Of a DNA stretch of 64,000 nt, positions 33,523-41,796 are shown one piece after another. The notes below the pieces were generated by a model. That model saw only the letters and a program-made list of their open reading frames with translations, was not told the origin of the DNA and did not search any database. Every line of letters starts with the position of its first letter. The first letter of the stretch is position 1. Position numbers and translations under genes: made by a program. This DNA comes from Streptomyces sp. NRRL WC-3742 (GTDB lineage: Bacteria > Actinomycetota > Actinomycetes > Streptomycetales > Streptomycetaceae), in the NCBI RefSeq assembly GCF_000720635.1, contig NZ_JOCF01000024.1, forward strand, positions 56,933-120,932. The letters are read 5' to 3'.

Positions 33523-34116
33523 ATGACGACGACCCAGCCCCTCCCCGCCCTGGCCGCCACCGCCCCGGTGCTCGACGGGGTGCTCGACCGGGTGCTCGAC
33601 CCGGCCGCCGTGCCGGCCGCGCCCCGGTGGGCCGTGCGCGCCGCGCACCTGGCCGCCGTCACTGCGCTTCCGGCGGGCCTGTGGCGGCTCGGGCTGGTCG
33701 CGGGCTGGCACGGCGGGTACTCCGACGCGGGCTACCACGCGGTGGGCTTCACCGGCTGGGACGCCGTGTGGCCGCTCACCCTGAGTGTGCTGACGGAGGC
33801 GCTGGCGCTGCTCACCCTCGGGCTGGTCCGCCCCTGGGGCACGGTGCCGCCGCGCTGGGTGCCGTTCGTCGGCGGGCGCCCGGTGAACCCGCGGGCCGTG
33901 GTGCCGGCCGCCTCGCTGGGCGCCGCGGGGCTGGTGGTGATGTGGACGCCGTTCGCCGCCTGGTGGAGCGTGGAGCACCCGTACATGACCCCGACCGGGC
34001 ACCTGCTGGTCGGCTTCCTCTACCTGCCCTCGGTGCTGTGGGGGCCGCTGCTGGCCGCGGTCACCGTCTCGTACCGCCGGCGCCACCGCGCCGCCACGGC
34101 CGTACGGCCCTCCTGA
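33523..34116 (+). CDS. Hypothetical membrane protein
   Basis: Not recognised beyond being a membrane protein. Of 197 residues, about four segments are hydrophobic (about 40-60, 85-105, 130-150, 165-185). Residues 10-33 repeat VLDGVLDRVLDPA. GWHGGYSDAGYHAVGFTGWD is the most distinctive stretch. The ATG at 33523 has GGGAGGG upstream. It is followed by a terminator, so it is not in the operon of the sigma factor downstream. Confidence 0.75.
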   Translation: MTTTQPLPALAATAPVLDGVLDRVLDPAAVPAAPRWAVRAAHLAAVTALPAGLWRLGLVAGWHGGYSDAGYHAVGFTGWDAVWPLTLSVLTEALALLTLGLVRPWGTVPPRWVPFVGGRPVNPRAVVPAASLGAAGLVVMWTPFAAWWSVEHPYMTPTGHLLVGFLYLPSVLWGPLLAAVTVSYRRRHRAATAVRPS

Positions 34117-34204
34117 CCCGGGCCCGCCCCTTCGCTCCCCCTGCGTCTGCCCGGAGGCGGGGGTGCGGAGACGGGCCCGAGGGCGGACGCCGGTCCGCCC
34201 TGCC

Positions 34205-34246
34205 GCCGACGCCCCCGACCGCTCCCCCGCGGCCGGGGGCGTCGGC
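34205..34246 (+). terminator. Terminator of the hypothetical membrane protein gene
   Basis: Perfect 13-bp stem GCCGACGCCCCCG/CGGGGGCGTCGGC with a 16-base loop, 88 bases after the stop. A GGCGTCGGCGTTCC direct repeat follows. Confidence 0.75.
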
Positions 34247-34350
34247 GTTCCGGGGCGTCGGCGTTCCCGGGCAGCGGAGTTCCGGGCGACGACCGCCGTA
34301 CAGTGACGCAGGTCACGGCAACGGCGGGGCGGGCGCGGACAGGACGGGGT

Positions 34351-35079
34351 GTGGAGACATCGATACGCGCGCGCATCCGCGCCGGGGACGCCGCCGCCTT
34401 CGGGGCACTCTTCGAGGATCACGCCCGGGCGGTGCACCGGCACGCCCTGCGGATGACCGGGGACCGGACCGCCGCCGAGGACGTGGTCTCGCTGACCTTC
34501 CTGGAGGCGTGGCGGCTGCGCTCCCGGGTCGATCCGGAGGGCGAGAGCCTGCTGCCGTGGCTGCTGGGCATCGCCGGGAACGTCATCCGCAACACCCGCC
34601 GGGCCGCGCGCCGTCACCACCGGGCCATGGCCGCGCTGCCGCCGCGCGAGGAGGTGCCGGACTTCGCCGGCGAGCTGGCCTCGCGGATCGCCGACGCGGA
34701 GGAACTGGCCGCCGCCAAGGCCGCGTTGGAGCAGCTGCGCCCGGCCGACCGTGAGGTGTTCGCCCTGTGTGTGTGGGAGGGCCTGGACCACGCGGCGGTC
34801 GCCGAGGCGCTGGACCGCCCGGTGGGCACGATCCGCTCGCGGCTCTCGCGCGCCCGCGCCCGGCTGCGGGAGCTGACGGCGCGGGAGCTGGCCGGGGCGC
34901 GGTCCGTACGGGCGTCGCGGCCACTGCCGGGTGCGGCGCCGTCGGGTGCGGCGCCGTCGAACGCGGTGTCGTCGGGTGCGGCGCCTCCGAGTGGGGTCGT
35001 GCAACGCGCCGGGGGCGGCGGACAGGTAACAGGTGACCGCACCCTCGCGGTTCGGCCGGACGAGGAGACGATCCGATGA
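34351..35079 (+). CDS. ECF-type RNA polymerase sigma factor
   Basis: Sigma-70 family protein of 242 residues. Region 2 is FEDHARAVHRHALRMTGDRTAAEDVVSLTFLEAWRLR and region 4 is LEQLRPADREVFALCVWEGLDHAAVAEAL..VGTIRSRLSRARARLRE. The last 70 residues are low complexity, with GAAPS repeats from a GCGCCGTCGGGT-type DNA repeat. The GTG at 34351 begins the usual N-terminus. It overlaps the next gene by four bases (ATGA), so the membrane protein encoded there is its likely regulator. Target genes unknown. Confidence 0.93.
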   Translation: METSIRARIRAGDAAAFGALFEDHARAVHRHALRMTGDRTAAEDVVSLTFLEAWRLRSRVDPEGESLLPWLLGIAGNVIRNTRRAARRHHRAMAALPPREEVPDFAGELASRIADAEELAAAKAALEQLRPADREVFALCVWEGLDHAAVAEALDRPVGTIRSRLSRARARLRELTARELAGARSVRASRPLPGAAPSGAAPSNAVSSGAAPPSGVVQRAGGGGQVTGDRTLAVRPDEETIR

Positions 35080-35837
35080 ACGCCACCCCCGACCGCCAGG
35101 CCGAGGACTCGGCCGCACGGGAGGAACTGGCCGGACGGGAGGAACTGGCCGTACGGGAGGAACTGGCCCGGCTGCTGCCGGCCCCGGCCGCCCCGGAACT
35201 CTCCGCGAGCCGCCAACTCCTCCTCAAGGAGCACCTGATGGACAGCATCACCGAGGCCCCGTCCCGCCGCCCCGCCCGCCGCCGCTTCGCCCTGGCCATC
35301 GCCCTGCCCGTCGCCCTGGCGGCGGCCGTCGCCGGGGTCCTCCTCGTGGGCGGGAGCGGCGACAACGGCGACAGCGGCGAGGCCGGCGGCCGGGGCGCCG
35401 GGCCCCGCATCCTGGGCAGCGTCACCAACGTCGCGTACACCCTGGAGAGCACCACGGACACCGTCCGCCTGATCATCCTGGAGAACAACAAGCCGGTGGA
35501 CACCGACCAACTCCAGCGCGACCTCGACAAGTTCGGCATCCGCGCCCGGGTGTACGCCGGCGAGCCCGGCTGCAGGGCCAAGGGGCCGAAGATCGCCACG
35601 CACGACAACGACGACGGCTGGCACATGGAGATGGTGAAGGACAAGATGATCCTCACCGCCCGCCCGGACGCGATCCCGGCCGGCGAGAAGCTGTTCATCT
35701 ACCTGCCGCTGGCCAAGAGCTCCCCGGAGAACGGCTTCCGCGAGCTGGAGTCCGGGCTGATGAAGTCCCCCGGGCCGGCCTGCATGCCGTCCAGGGAGTT
35801 CGTCAACCCGCTGGCGAGCCTGCTCCCGACGCCGTGA
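35076..35837 (+). CDS. Single-pass membrane protein, probable sigma-factor partner
   Basis: Protein of 253 residues. The start repeats REELA three times (AREELAGREELAVREELARL), then comes a basic stretch, one membrane helix (about 66-87) and an outer domain of about 160 residues with two Cys (GCRAKG and ACMPSRE). It is like the CU044_5270-type proteins found after ECF sigma genes and might hold the sigma factor at the membrane, although no classical zinc anti-sigma domain is seen. Translationally coupled to the sigma gene. Its 3' end overlaps the convergent ArsR gene by 35 bases. Confidence 0.75.
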   Translation: MNATPDRQAEDSAAREELAGREELAVREELARLLPAPAAPELSASRQLLLKEHLMDSITEAPSRRPARRRFALAIALPVALAAAVAGVLLVGGSGDNGDSGEAGGRGAGPRILGSVTNVAYTLESTTDTVRLIILENNKPVDTDQLQRDLDKFGIRARVYAGEPGCRAKGPKIATHDNDDGWHMEMVKDKMILTARPDAIPAGEKLFIYLPLAKSSPENGFRELESGLMKSPGPACMPSREFVNPLASLLPTP

Positions 35838-36186
35838 CCGCCCCCTCCGCGCTCCCGCTTCCCCGGGCGTACGCGGCCAGGACGCTGTCGAGCAGTCCGG
35901 GGAAGCGGTGCTCCAGGTCGACGGCGCGCAGCGCGGAGATGCGCCGGTTGGCCTCCTCGCGCTGGGTGATCAGCCCCGACTCCCGCAGCACCTTGAAGTG
36001 GTGGCTGAGGGTGGACGGCGCGACGTCCACCGGGAAGGTGCCGCAGGGGCGCTCGGCCTCGGCGCGCAGAACGCTGACGATGGTCATCCGGGTGGGGTCG
36101 GAGAGGGCGTGCAGGACGTCGAAGAGGTCGATCTCCTCCGTCGCGGGGTGGGTGAGCGCCGGTCGGCGGCGGGTGCTTCGGGGCAT
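35803..36186 (-). CDS. ArsR-family repressor
   Basis: Winged helix-turn-helix protein of 127 residues: LFDVLHALSDPTRMTIVSVLRAE, DVAPSTLSHHFKVLRESGLITQREEANRRISALR. No metal-binding Cys pair is evident in the recognition region apart from one Cys (RPCGTF), so an organic or redox signal is more likely. The ATG at 36186 has AGGAGGG. It is divergent from the quinone oxidoreductase gene, and the region between carries two dyads sharing CGATGTTCG, so it probably represses both genes. Confidence 0.9.
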   Translation of the reverse strand: MPRSTRRRPALTHPATEEIDLFDVLHALSDPTRMTIVSVLRAEAERPCGTFPVDVAPSTLSHHFKVLRESGLITQREEANRRISALRAVDLEHRFPGLLDSVLAAYARGSGSAEGAVTASGAGSPAG

Positions 36187-36206
36187 GTCACGACCCTCCT
36201 GATCTG

Positions 36207-36227
36207 CGATGTTCGACAACCGTCGAA
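36207..36227. promoter_or_regulatory. Putative ArsR operator 1
   Basis: GCGATGTTCG followed by TTCGACAACCGTCGAA, an inverted repeat of TTCGAC/GTCGAA with a 4-base centre, 25-41 bases above the ArsR start. It shares CGATGTTCG with the second site. Confidence 0.55.
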
Positions 36228-36259
36228 GCGTGGTGCTATCAATGTCAGCACAACAGCTT

Positions 36260-36278
36260 CGATGTTCGTAGAACATCG
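36260..36278. promoter_or_regulatory. Putative ArsR operator 2
   Basis: CGATGTTCGTAGAACATCG, a 19-base perfect palindrome with 8-bp arms, 20 bases above the ATG of the oxidoreductase gene and so well placed to block its expression. Confidence 0.65.
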
Positions 36279-36297
36279 TAACGGAGGGGGTTCCGAC

Positions 36298-37284
36298 ATG
36301 CGTGCACTGGTGATGACCGCACCCGGCGGGAGCGAGAACTCGCAGGTCCAGGAGGTGGAGGTTCCGCGCCCCGACCCCGGCGAGGTCACGATCGACGTCG
36401 CCTACGCCGGGCTCAACTTCGTCGACGTGATGGCCCGCCGCGGCGACGGCGGCTACGTCCAGGAGTGGCCGTACCGGCCGGGCAAGGAGGTCTCCGGTAC
36501 GGTCCGCGAGCTCGGCGCGGGCGTCACGGGCCTGGCCGTCGGGGACCGCGTGGTCGCCGCCCCGGTCGGCGGCGGGCTCGCCGGGACGGCCGTCGCCGAG
36601 GCGGCGCTCACCGTGCCCGCCCCGGACGGGCTCTCCCTGCGCGAGGCCGCCGCCGTCCCGCTCGGCCTCGCCACCGCGATGCTGCTGCTGGGCGACGCCG
36701 GCCGCTTCACCCCCGGCGACACCGTCCTGGTGCACTCCGCCGGCGGCGGCATCGGCCAGGCGATCGGCCAGCTGGTGCCCCTGCTCGGCGGCGGCACCCT
36801 GATCGGCACGGTCGGCCGCCCCTCGAAGGCCGCCGCCGTCACCGACTCCGGCTACCAGCACGCCTTCGCCCGCGACGCGGACCTCGCCGAGTCCGTCCGC
36901 GCCGCGACCGGCGGCCGGGGCGTCGACCTGGTGCTCGACCCGCTCGGCACCGAAGCCCTGGACCTCGACCTCGACCTCGCCGCCCCCGGCGGCCGCATCG
37001 TCCTCTTCGGCAACGCGGGCGGCGGCAGCCTCGACGCCCTCCCGCCCCTCGGCCGCCTCATGGCCGGCAACCTCACCGTCACCGGCTTCAGTCACCGCTT
37101 TCTCGCCGCCACCGCACCCGAGCGCCTGGGCCGCGCCATCCACCGCGTCCTCGACCTGCTCGCCACGGGCGGCCTGACCGTCCCCGTCACCGAACTGCCC
37201 GACCTCGACGCCGTCCCCGCCGCCCACGAGGCCATGCAGGAGCGGCGGGCCGTCGGCAAGTACGTGGTCCGCGTGGGCGGTTGA
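36298..37284 (+). CDS. Quinone oxidoreductase-type zinc-free MDR reductase
   Basis: NADPH-dependent reductase of 328 residues of the quinone oxidoreductase group. The N-terminal GroES-like domain (GLNFVDVMARRGDG, PGKEVSGTV) is followed by the Rossmann fold with VLVHSAGGGIGQAIGQL. Catalytic zinc ligands are absent, as expected. It reduces quinones or activated alkenes in the cytosol. The ATG at 36298 follows CGGAGGGGG. Likely repressed by the divergent ArsR protein through the palindrome at 36260. Confidence 0.93.
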   Translation: MRALVMTAPGGSENSQVQEVEVPRPDPGEVTIDVAYAGLNFVDVMARRGDGGYVQEWPYRPGKEVSGTVRELGAGVTGLAVGDRVVAAPVGGGLAGTAVAEAALTVPAPDGLSLREAAAVPLGLATAMLLLGDAGRFTPGDTVLVHSAGGGIGQAIGQLVPLLGGGTLIGTVGRPSKAAAVTDSGYQHAFARDADLAESVRAATGGRGVDLVLDPLGTEALDLDLDLAAPGGRIVLFGNAGGGSLDALPPLGRLMAGNLTVTGFSHRFLAATAPERLGRAIHRVLDLLATGGLTVPVTELPDLDAVPAAHEAMQERRAVGKYVVRVGG

Positions 37285-37356
37285 CCGATCGGAGTGACGC
37301 AGGCCACAGGAAAAGGGTGACACGGGGCTGTCGCGCGGGGCCGTCACCATCGACGC

Positions 37357-38289
37357 ATGACGATCACCGATGAGGACTGCCTCGCCGAAACCCTCGCCTT
37401 CAACGCCCGGTTCGAGGCCACGGCCGCCGAACGTCCCGTACGCGGGCGGGCGTTGGACCCCGAGACGCTGACGCACCTGCGGCGCAACCGGCTGGCCGGG
37501 GACGCGCCGCCGGTGCGGCTCGCGCAGGGGCAGGACCGGGTGCTGCCGTGCGGGGTGAAGGTGCGGGCGTTCGTGCCGGAGCGGGCCGAGGGGGTGTACC
37601 TGCACATCCACGGGGGCGGGTGGGCGTTCGGCTCCGCGGACGGGCAGGACGAGAGGCTGTGGCGGATCGCCGTCGAGGCGCGGCTGGCCGTGGTGAGCGT
37701 GGAGTACCGCCTGGCACCCGAACACCCCTTCCCCGCCGGGCCGGACGACTGCGAGGCCGCCGCGCGCTGGCTGGTGGAGCACGCCGAGGTCGAGTTCGGC
37801 ACGCGGCGGCTCATGATCGGCGGCGAGTCGGCCGGCGCCCACCTGAGCGTCCTGACACTGCTGCGCCTGCGCGACCGGCACGGCGTCACCGGCGCGTTCC
37901 GGGCCGCCCACCTGCTCTTCGGCCCGTACGACCTGTCGATGACACCCAGCCAGCGCTCCTTCGGCTCCCGGCCGCTGCTGAGCAACTCCGACTCCCTGCG
38001 TGGGAGTTACGAGCTCCTCACGCCGGGGACCAGCCCGGAGCAGCGCCGCGACCCAGAGGTGTCGCCGCTGTACGCCGACCTGACGGGGCTGCCGCCCGCG
38101 CGGATCGTCGTCGGCACGGAGGATCCGCTGCTGGACGACTCGCTCTTCCTCGCGCAGCGGTGGCAGGCGGCGGGGGCGGACGTCCAACTCGGCGTCGTCG
38201 CCGGGGCGATGCACGGGTTCACCCTGTTCCCGCTGACGGTCACGGGCCGCGAGCAGCGGCGGGAGCGGGAGTTCCTGGCCGCCGCGTAG
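37357..38289 (+). CDS. Alpha/beta hydrolase, hormone-sensitive lipase-like esterase
   Basis: Protein of 310 residues of the HSL (bacterial family IV) esterases: oxyanion HIHGGGWAFG, nucleophile GGESAGAHLS, acid EDPLLDD and base AMHGFTLF. Cytosolic; it hydrolyses short-chain esters. About 70 residues after the oxidoreductase gene on the same strand but with its own leader, so shared transcription is uncertain. The early part (37440-37640) prefers G at third positions. The WYL regulator follows 30 bases later. Confidence 0.93.
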   Translation: MTITDEDCLAETLAFNARFEATAAERPVRGRALDPETLTHLRRNRLAGDAPPVRLAQGQDRVLPCGVKVRAFVPERAEGVYLHIHGGGWAFGSADGQDERLWRIAVEARLAVVSVEYRLAPEHPFPAGPDDCEAAARWLVEHAEVEFGTRRLMIGGESAGAHLSVLTLLRLRDRHGVTGAFRAAHLLFGPYDLSMTPSQRSFGSRPLLSNSDSLRGSYELLTPGTSPEQRRDPEVSPLYADLTGLPPARIVVGTEDPLLDDSLFLAQRWQAAGADVQLGVVAGAMHGFTLFPLTVTGREQRREREFLAAA

Positions 38290-38318
38290 GCCGGGCGTGT
38301 GACGGTAGGTTCGGCGGC

Positions 38319-39119
38319 ATGATCCGCACCCCTCGCCTCTACGCCCTGGTGGAGGAACTGCGCGCGGCGGCGCCGCGACCGCTGACGGTCGCCGCGCTCG
38401 CCGCGCGCTTCGAGGTGAGCACCCGCACCGTCCAGCGCGACCTCCAGGTGCTGATGGAGGCCGGCGTGCCGGTGCGCGCCGTCACCGGGCGGGGCGGCGG
38501 CTGGGCGATCGACCCGGCGATGACCCTCCCGCCGATCCGGTTCACCACCGAGGAGGCGTCGGCCCTGGTCGCCGCGCTCGCCGCCGCCGACGCCTCGGCG
38601 CCGTACGCGGGCGCGGTCCGTACGGCGTCCCAGAAGATCGCCGCCTCGATGACCGGCCCCGCCTCCACGGCCGCCCAACAGCTCGCCGCCCGGATCGTCG
38701 CCCTGCCCGCGCGGACGGCGGAGTCGGTGCGCACGGCCGTGGAGCAGGCGCTCACCGAGGGCACGGTGCTGCGGCTGTCCTACGTCGACGCGTCCGGGCA
38801 GGAGAGCGAGCGCGCCGTGGAACCGGCCGGGCTGCTGACGGCGGACGGCAAGTGGTACCTCATCGCCTGGTGCCGCACGCGCCGGGCCGGCCGGGGCTTC
38901 CGGCTCGACCGCGTCACGGCGGCCACCCCGACCGGGGAGAAGGCGCCGCCCCACGACCTGTCCGCCCTGCTGCACGGCTCGGCGGCTGCGGGCGCGCGGC
39001 GGCCCGGGGCGCTGGCTCCGCTCACGCCGACTGCGCCGCTCACGCCGACTGCGCCGCCCGCGCCGCCGCCGCCGCTTACGCCGCGAAGCCCCCGTCGACC
39101 GCCAGCTCCGCGCCCGTGA
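38319..39119 (+). CDS. HTH-WYL family regulator (YafY-like)
   Basis: Protein of 266 residues. The N-terminal helix-turn-helix is LYALVEELRAAAPRPLTVAALAARFEVSTRTVQRDLQVL and the WYL domain (about 135-225) includes LRLSYVDASGQESERAVEPAGLLTADGKWYLIAWCRTR. WYL domains sense nucleic acids or small ligands. The last 35 residues are Pro-rich, encoded by an 18-bp repeat (CTCACGCCGACTGCGCCG twice), and overlap the convergent SDR gene by 44 bases. It probably controls a neighbouring gene, the SDR being the obvious candidate. Confidence 0.9.
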   Translation: MIRTPRLYALVEELRAAAPRPLTVAALAARFEVSTRTVQRDLQVLMEAGVPVRAVTGRGGGWAIDPAMTLPPIRFTTEEASALVAALAAADASAPYAGAVRTASQKIAASMTGPASTAAQQLAARIVALPARTAESVRTAVEQALTEGTVLRLSYVDASGQESERAVEPAGLLTADGKWYLIAWCRTRRAGRGFRLDRVTAATPTGEKAPPHDLSALLHGSAAAGARRPGALAPLTPTAPLTPTAPPAPPPPLTPRSPRRPPAPRP

Positions 39120-39864
39120 TGTACCGGGCGCTCTCGCCGACCAGGTACGAGACGGCGTCCGCGACCTCCGCCGCCGTGCCGTAGCGGCCCAGCGCGGTGA
39201 ACGAGCGCTGGAAGTCGGCGGATTCGCCGTCGCCCGGGTTCATGTCGGTGTCGATCGGGCCCGGGTGCACCAGGTTGACGGTGACCCCGCGCGGCCCGAA
39301 CTCCCGGGCCATGCCCTTGGTGAAGCCGATCAGCGCGGCCTTGCTGGTCGCGTAGAGCACGCCTCCGGGGAAGGCCACGCGCTGCGCGATGCAGCTGCCG
39401 ATGCTCACGATCCGCCCGCCGTCGGCCAGGTGCTGCGCCGCCGCCTGGGCGTAGAGGTAGGGCGCGCGGACGTTCACCTCCAACACCCGGTCGATCTCGT
39501 CGAGTTCCACGCCCTCGATCGGCCCGAAGGCACCCACACCCGCGTTGTTCACCAGGATGTCCAGCCGCCCGAACCGCTCGACGACCGCCGCCACCGCGCC
39601 GCGCACCGCCTCCGGGTCGGCGCTGTCCGCGCGGACGGCCCAGCCGGTGCGGCCCATCGCCGTGATCTTGGCGGCCACCTCGTCGGCCGCCTCGGCCGAG
39701 TTCTGGTAGGTCAGCACCACGTCCGCGCCGTCCTCGGCCAGGCGCAGCGCGACCGCTGCCCCCATCCCCCGGCTGCCGCCGGTCACCAGCGCCACCTTGC
39801 CGTCGAGCGCCGCCGCGTCGTTCATCGTCATCTCCACCGAATTCCTCGTTCCCGTCTTGGACAT
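39076..39864 (-). CDS. Short-chain dehydrogenase/reductase
   Basis: Classical SDR of 262 residues: cofactor motif VALVTGGSRGMGAAVA, NNAG in DILVNNAGVGAFG, catalytic Ser in SIGSCIAQR, and YATSK (YxxxK). Similar to 3-oxoacyl-ACP reductase-type enzymes; the substrate is unknown. The ATG at 39864 has GAGGA; an alternative ATG at 39825 has GGAG at good spacing and would remove 13 residues. It overlaps the WYL regulator gene tail to tail and lies downstream of the broken kinase gene. Confidence 0.92.
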   Translation of the reverse strand: MSKTGTRNSVEMTMNDAAALDGKVALVTGGSRGMGAAVALRLAEDGADVVLTYQNSAEAADEVAAKITAMGRTGWAVRADSADPEAVRGAVAAVVERFGRLDILVNNAGVGAFGPIEGVELDEIDRVLEVNVRAPYLYAQAAAQHLADGGRIVSIGSCIAQRVAFPGGVLYATSKAALIGFTKGMAREFGPRGVTVNLVHPGPIDTDMNPGDGESADFQRSFTALGRYGTAAEVADAVSYLVGESARYITGAELAVDGGFAA

Positions 39865-39926
39865 GACTCGATCCTCGACGGGAACGGCTCGGGGTTCCGG
39901 CGGTATTCAGACGTGACGTTCAATCT

Positions 39927-40772
39927 TCAACAGGGCGCCCGCGAACCTGCCGATCGGCTCCCGCAACCGCGCCACCGGCAGGCGCGGGAAGCCACCGTCG
40001 GGATACACCGGGCACTCGCCGTCCGGAGACCCGCGACGCTCGGCCGCGCCTCGGGGTTCGTCGCCGGCAGCGCCGCGAGCAGCGGCTCCAGCCGCCCTGC
40101 GCGCCGGGTTCGCCGTGGCGCCTGGGTCAGGGCGGCGACGGGGTTCTCCCTCGGGTACGGCGGTTCGCCCTCGACCGCCTCGTAGAGCGACACCCCGAGC
40201 GAGAGGAGGTCCGAGGCCCCGCTCGGGGGCCTGCCCTGCCACCGCTCGGGCGCCGCGTACCCGGGCGTCCCGATGACCAGGTGGCTCGCCGTCAGCCGGC
40301 TGTCGCCGTGCTCGACCGCGATCCCGAAGTCGGCGAGCAGCACCTCCCCCTGGTCCGAGAGCATCACGTTCGCGGGCTTGATGTCGCGGTGGATGATCCC
40401 CGCGCCGTGCGCGGCCTCCAGGGGCCGCAGCAGCGACTCGGCCACGACGACCGCCCGGCCCTCCCCCAACGCGCCGTTCGCGGCGAGCTCCTCGGCGAGG
40501 GAGTGCCCCTCCACCAGCTCCATCACGATCCAGGGCGCACCGTCCACCTCGACGACGTCGTGCACCGTCACGACGTTGGGGTGGCTGCGCAGCCGGGCGG
40601 CGTGCCGCGCCTCCCGCGAGGCGCGGGCGAGGAGGCCCTTCCGCTCCTCGGGCGAGGCGTGGCCGAGCCGCACCTCCTTGATCGCCACCCGCACGCCGAG
40701 CACCGCGTCCTCGGCCGCCCACACCTGGCCGAATCCTCAGGCGCCCAGCCGGTACCGCCCCCCCGTAAGCAT
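39927..40772 (-). pseudogene. Serine/threonine protein kinase gene with an in-frame TGA in the P-loop
   Basis: The frame starting at ATG 40772 reads MLTGGRYRLGA, then TGA (40737-40739), then GFGQVWAAEDAVLG in the same frame; LGAGGFGQVW would be the normal glycine loop, so one GGA-to-TGA change explains it. The rest of the Hanks kinase core is intact: AIKEV, HRDIKPANVM, ADFGIA, GTPGYAAPE. SDLLSLG replaces the usual SDxWSLG. The C-terminus after residue 235 looks out of frame (Cys-rich), while another frame reads smoothly to 39907, so a second lesion is possible. There is no membrane or sensor domain. It is a pseudogene, a read-through case or a sequencing error. Confidence 0.75.
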
Positions 40773-40854
40773 CGACTGCCGCCCAACTCCCGGGCCCGCC
40801 GCCGGCGATCCCGGCGGAGAATAGACCGGGGGGCGCACGGTGTTGGAGTGCCTC

Positions 40855-41694
40855 GTGCGACGAATACTTGTGGTGGGGGCGACCGGCAGCGTCGGTCGAC
40901 ACGTGGTGTCCGGGCTGACCGAAGGCGGCCACGCCGTACGGGCGTTGGTGCGCGACGCGGGGGCGTCCGCCCTGCCGGAGGGGGTCGAGGCCGTCCAGGG
41001 CGATCTGGCGGACCCGGAGAGCCTGGCGGCGGCCCTGGACGGGGTCTCGGCCGTGTACCTGATGTGGCCGGGCCTGCCCGGCGTCGACCCGGCCGGGGTG
41101 GTCGCGGCGATCGCCGCGCACGCCGAGCGCGTGGTGTACCTGTCGGCGAACGTCACCGACCTCGCGGACGGCGAACCGGCCACCATCTACCACCAGGACA
41201 TCGAGCGGCTGATCCGCGGGTCCGGCCTGGCCTGGACGTTCGTCCGGGCGATCGACTTCGCGGGCAACGTCCTCGGCTGGGCGGGCCAGGTGCGCGAGGG
41301 CGTCGTCCGGTGGCCGTACGGGCGGGCGCGCCGCTCGCTGGTCCACGAGCGCGACATCGCCGAGGTCGCGGTGCGGGCGCTCGTCGAGGACGGGCACGAC
41401 GGGGCGAAGTACCTGGTCACCGGCCCGGAGTCGCTGGAGCACGCCGAGCTGGTGCGGATCATCGGCGAGGAGGCGGGCGTCGAGGTGCGCTGGGAGGAGC
41501 TGGAGCCGGAGGTCGCCCGGGAGCAGCTGACGGCCGCCTGGGGCAACGCGGCGTTCGTCGACGCCCGGCTGCGGGCGTGGGAGTCGTTCACCCGCGAGCC
41601 CGAGCAGGTGACGGACACCGTGCGCCAGGTACTGGGGCGCGCGCCGCTGGACTTCCGCGCCTGGGCGAAGGAGCACGCGCCGGCCTTCCGCTGA
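40855..41694 (+). CDS. NmrA/NAD(P)-binding protein (atypical SDR)
   Basis: Protein of 279 residues: Rossmann motif RRILVVGATGSVGRHVV, then GDLADPESLAAAL, and HERDIAEVAVRAL, as in NmrA-like or NADPH:quinone reductase proteins of the atypical SDR group. No YxxxK is evident, so it may sense NAD(P) or act on an unknown substrate. The GTG at 40855 follows GGAG. It is divergent from the broken kinase and ends before palindromes A and B. Confidence 0.88.
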   Translation: MRRILVVGATGSVGRHVVSGLTEGGHAVRALVRDAGASALPEGVEAVQGDLADPESLAAALDGVSAVYLMWPGLPGVDPAGVVAAIAAHAERVVYLSANVTDLADGEPATIYHQDIERLIRGSGLAWTFVRAIDFAGNVLGWAGQVREGVVRWPYGRARRSLVHERDIAEVAVRALVEDGHDGAKYLVTGPESLEHAELVRIIGEEAGVEVRWEELEPEVAREQLTAAWGNAAFVDARLRAWESFTREPEQVTDTVRQVLGRAPLDFRAWAKEHAPAFR

Positions 41695-41710
41695 CGAGCG
41701 GCGGGTGCTT

Positions 41711-41743
41711 GCACAGGAAGTCGGCGGGGCCGACTTCCTGTGC
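41711..41743. repeat. Palindromic element A, copy 1
   Basis: Perfect 15-bp arms, GCACAGGAAGTCGGC and its complement, around GGG. Starts 16 bases after the NmrA-like gene. The same palindrome with a different loop occurs at 45308-45344. As a hairpin it would terminate transcription. Confidence 0.9.
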
Positions 41744-41756
41744 GCGCGAGCCTCGG

Positions 41757-41796
41757 GACTACGGATGTAGTGCCACTACTTGCGTAGTGGCACTAG
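41757..41796. repeat. Palindromic element B, copy 2
   Basis: GACTACGGAT then GTAGTGCCACTAC, TTGC and GTAGTGGCACTAG; arms of 12 bp around TTGC. Compared with copy 1 (26390-26445) the prefix GACTAC-N4-GTAGTGCCACTACT is shared, and the four variable bases (ATCC and GGAT) are reverse complements. The right arm contains the CTA that is the TAG stop of the minus-strand gene ending at 41793. Confidence 0.88.
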
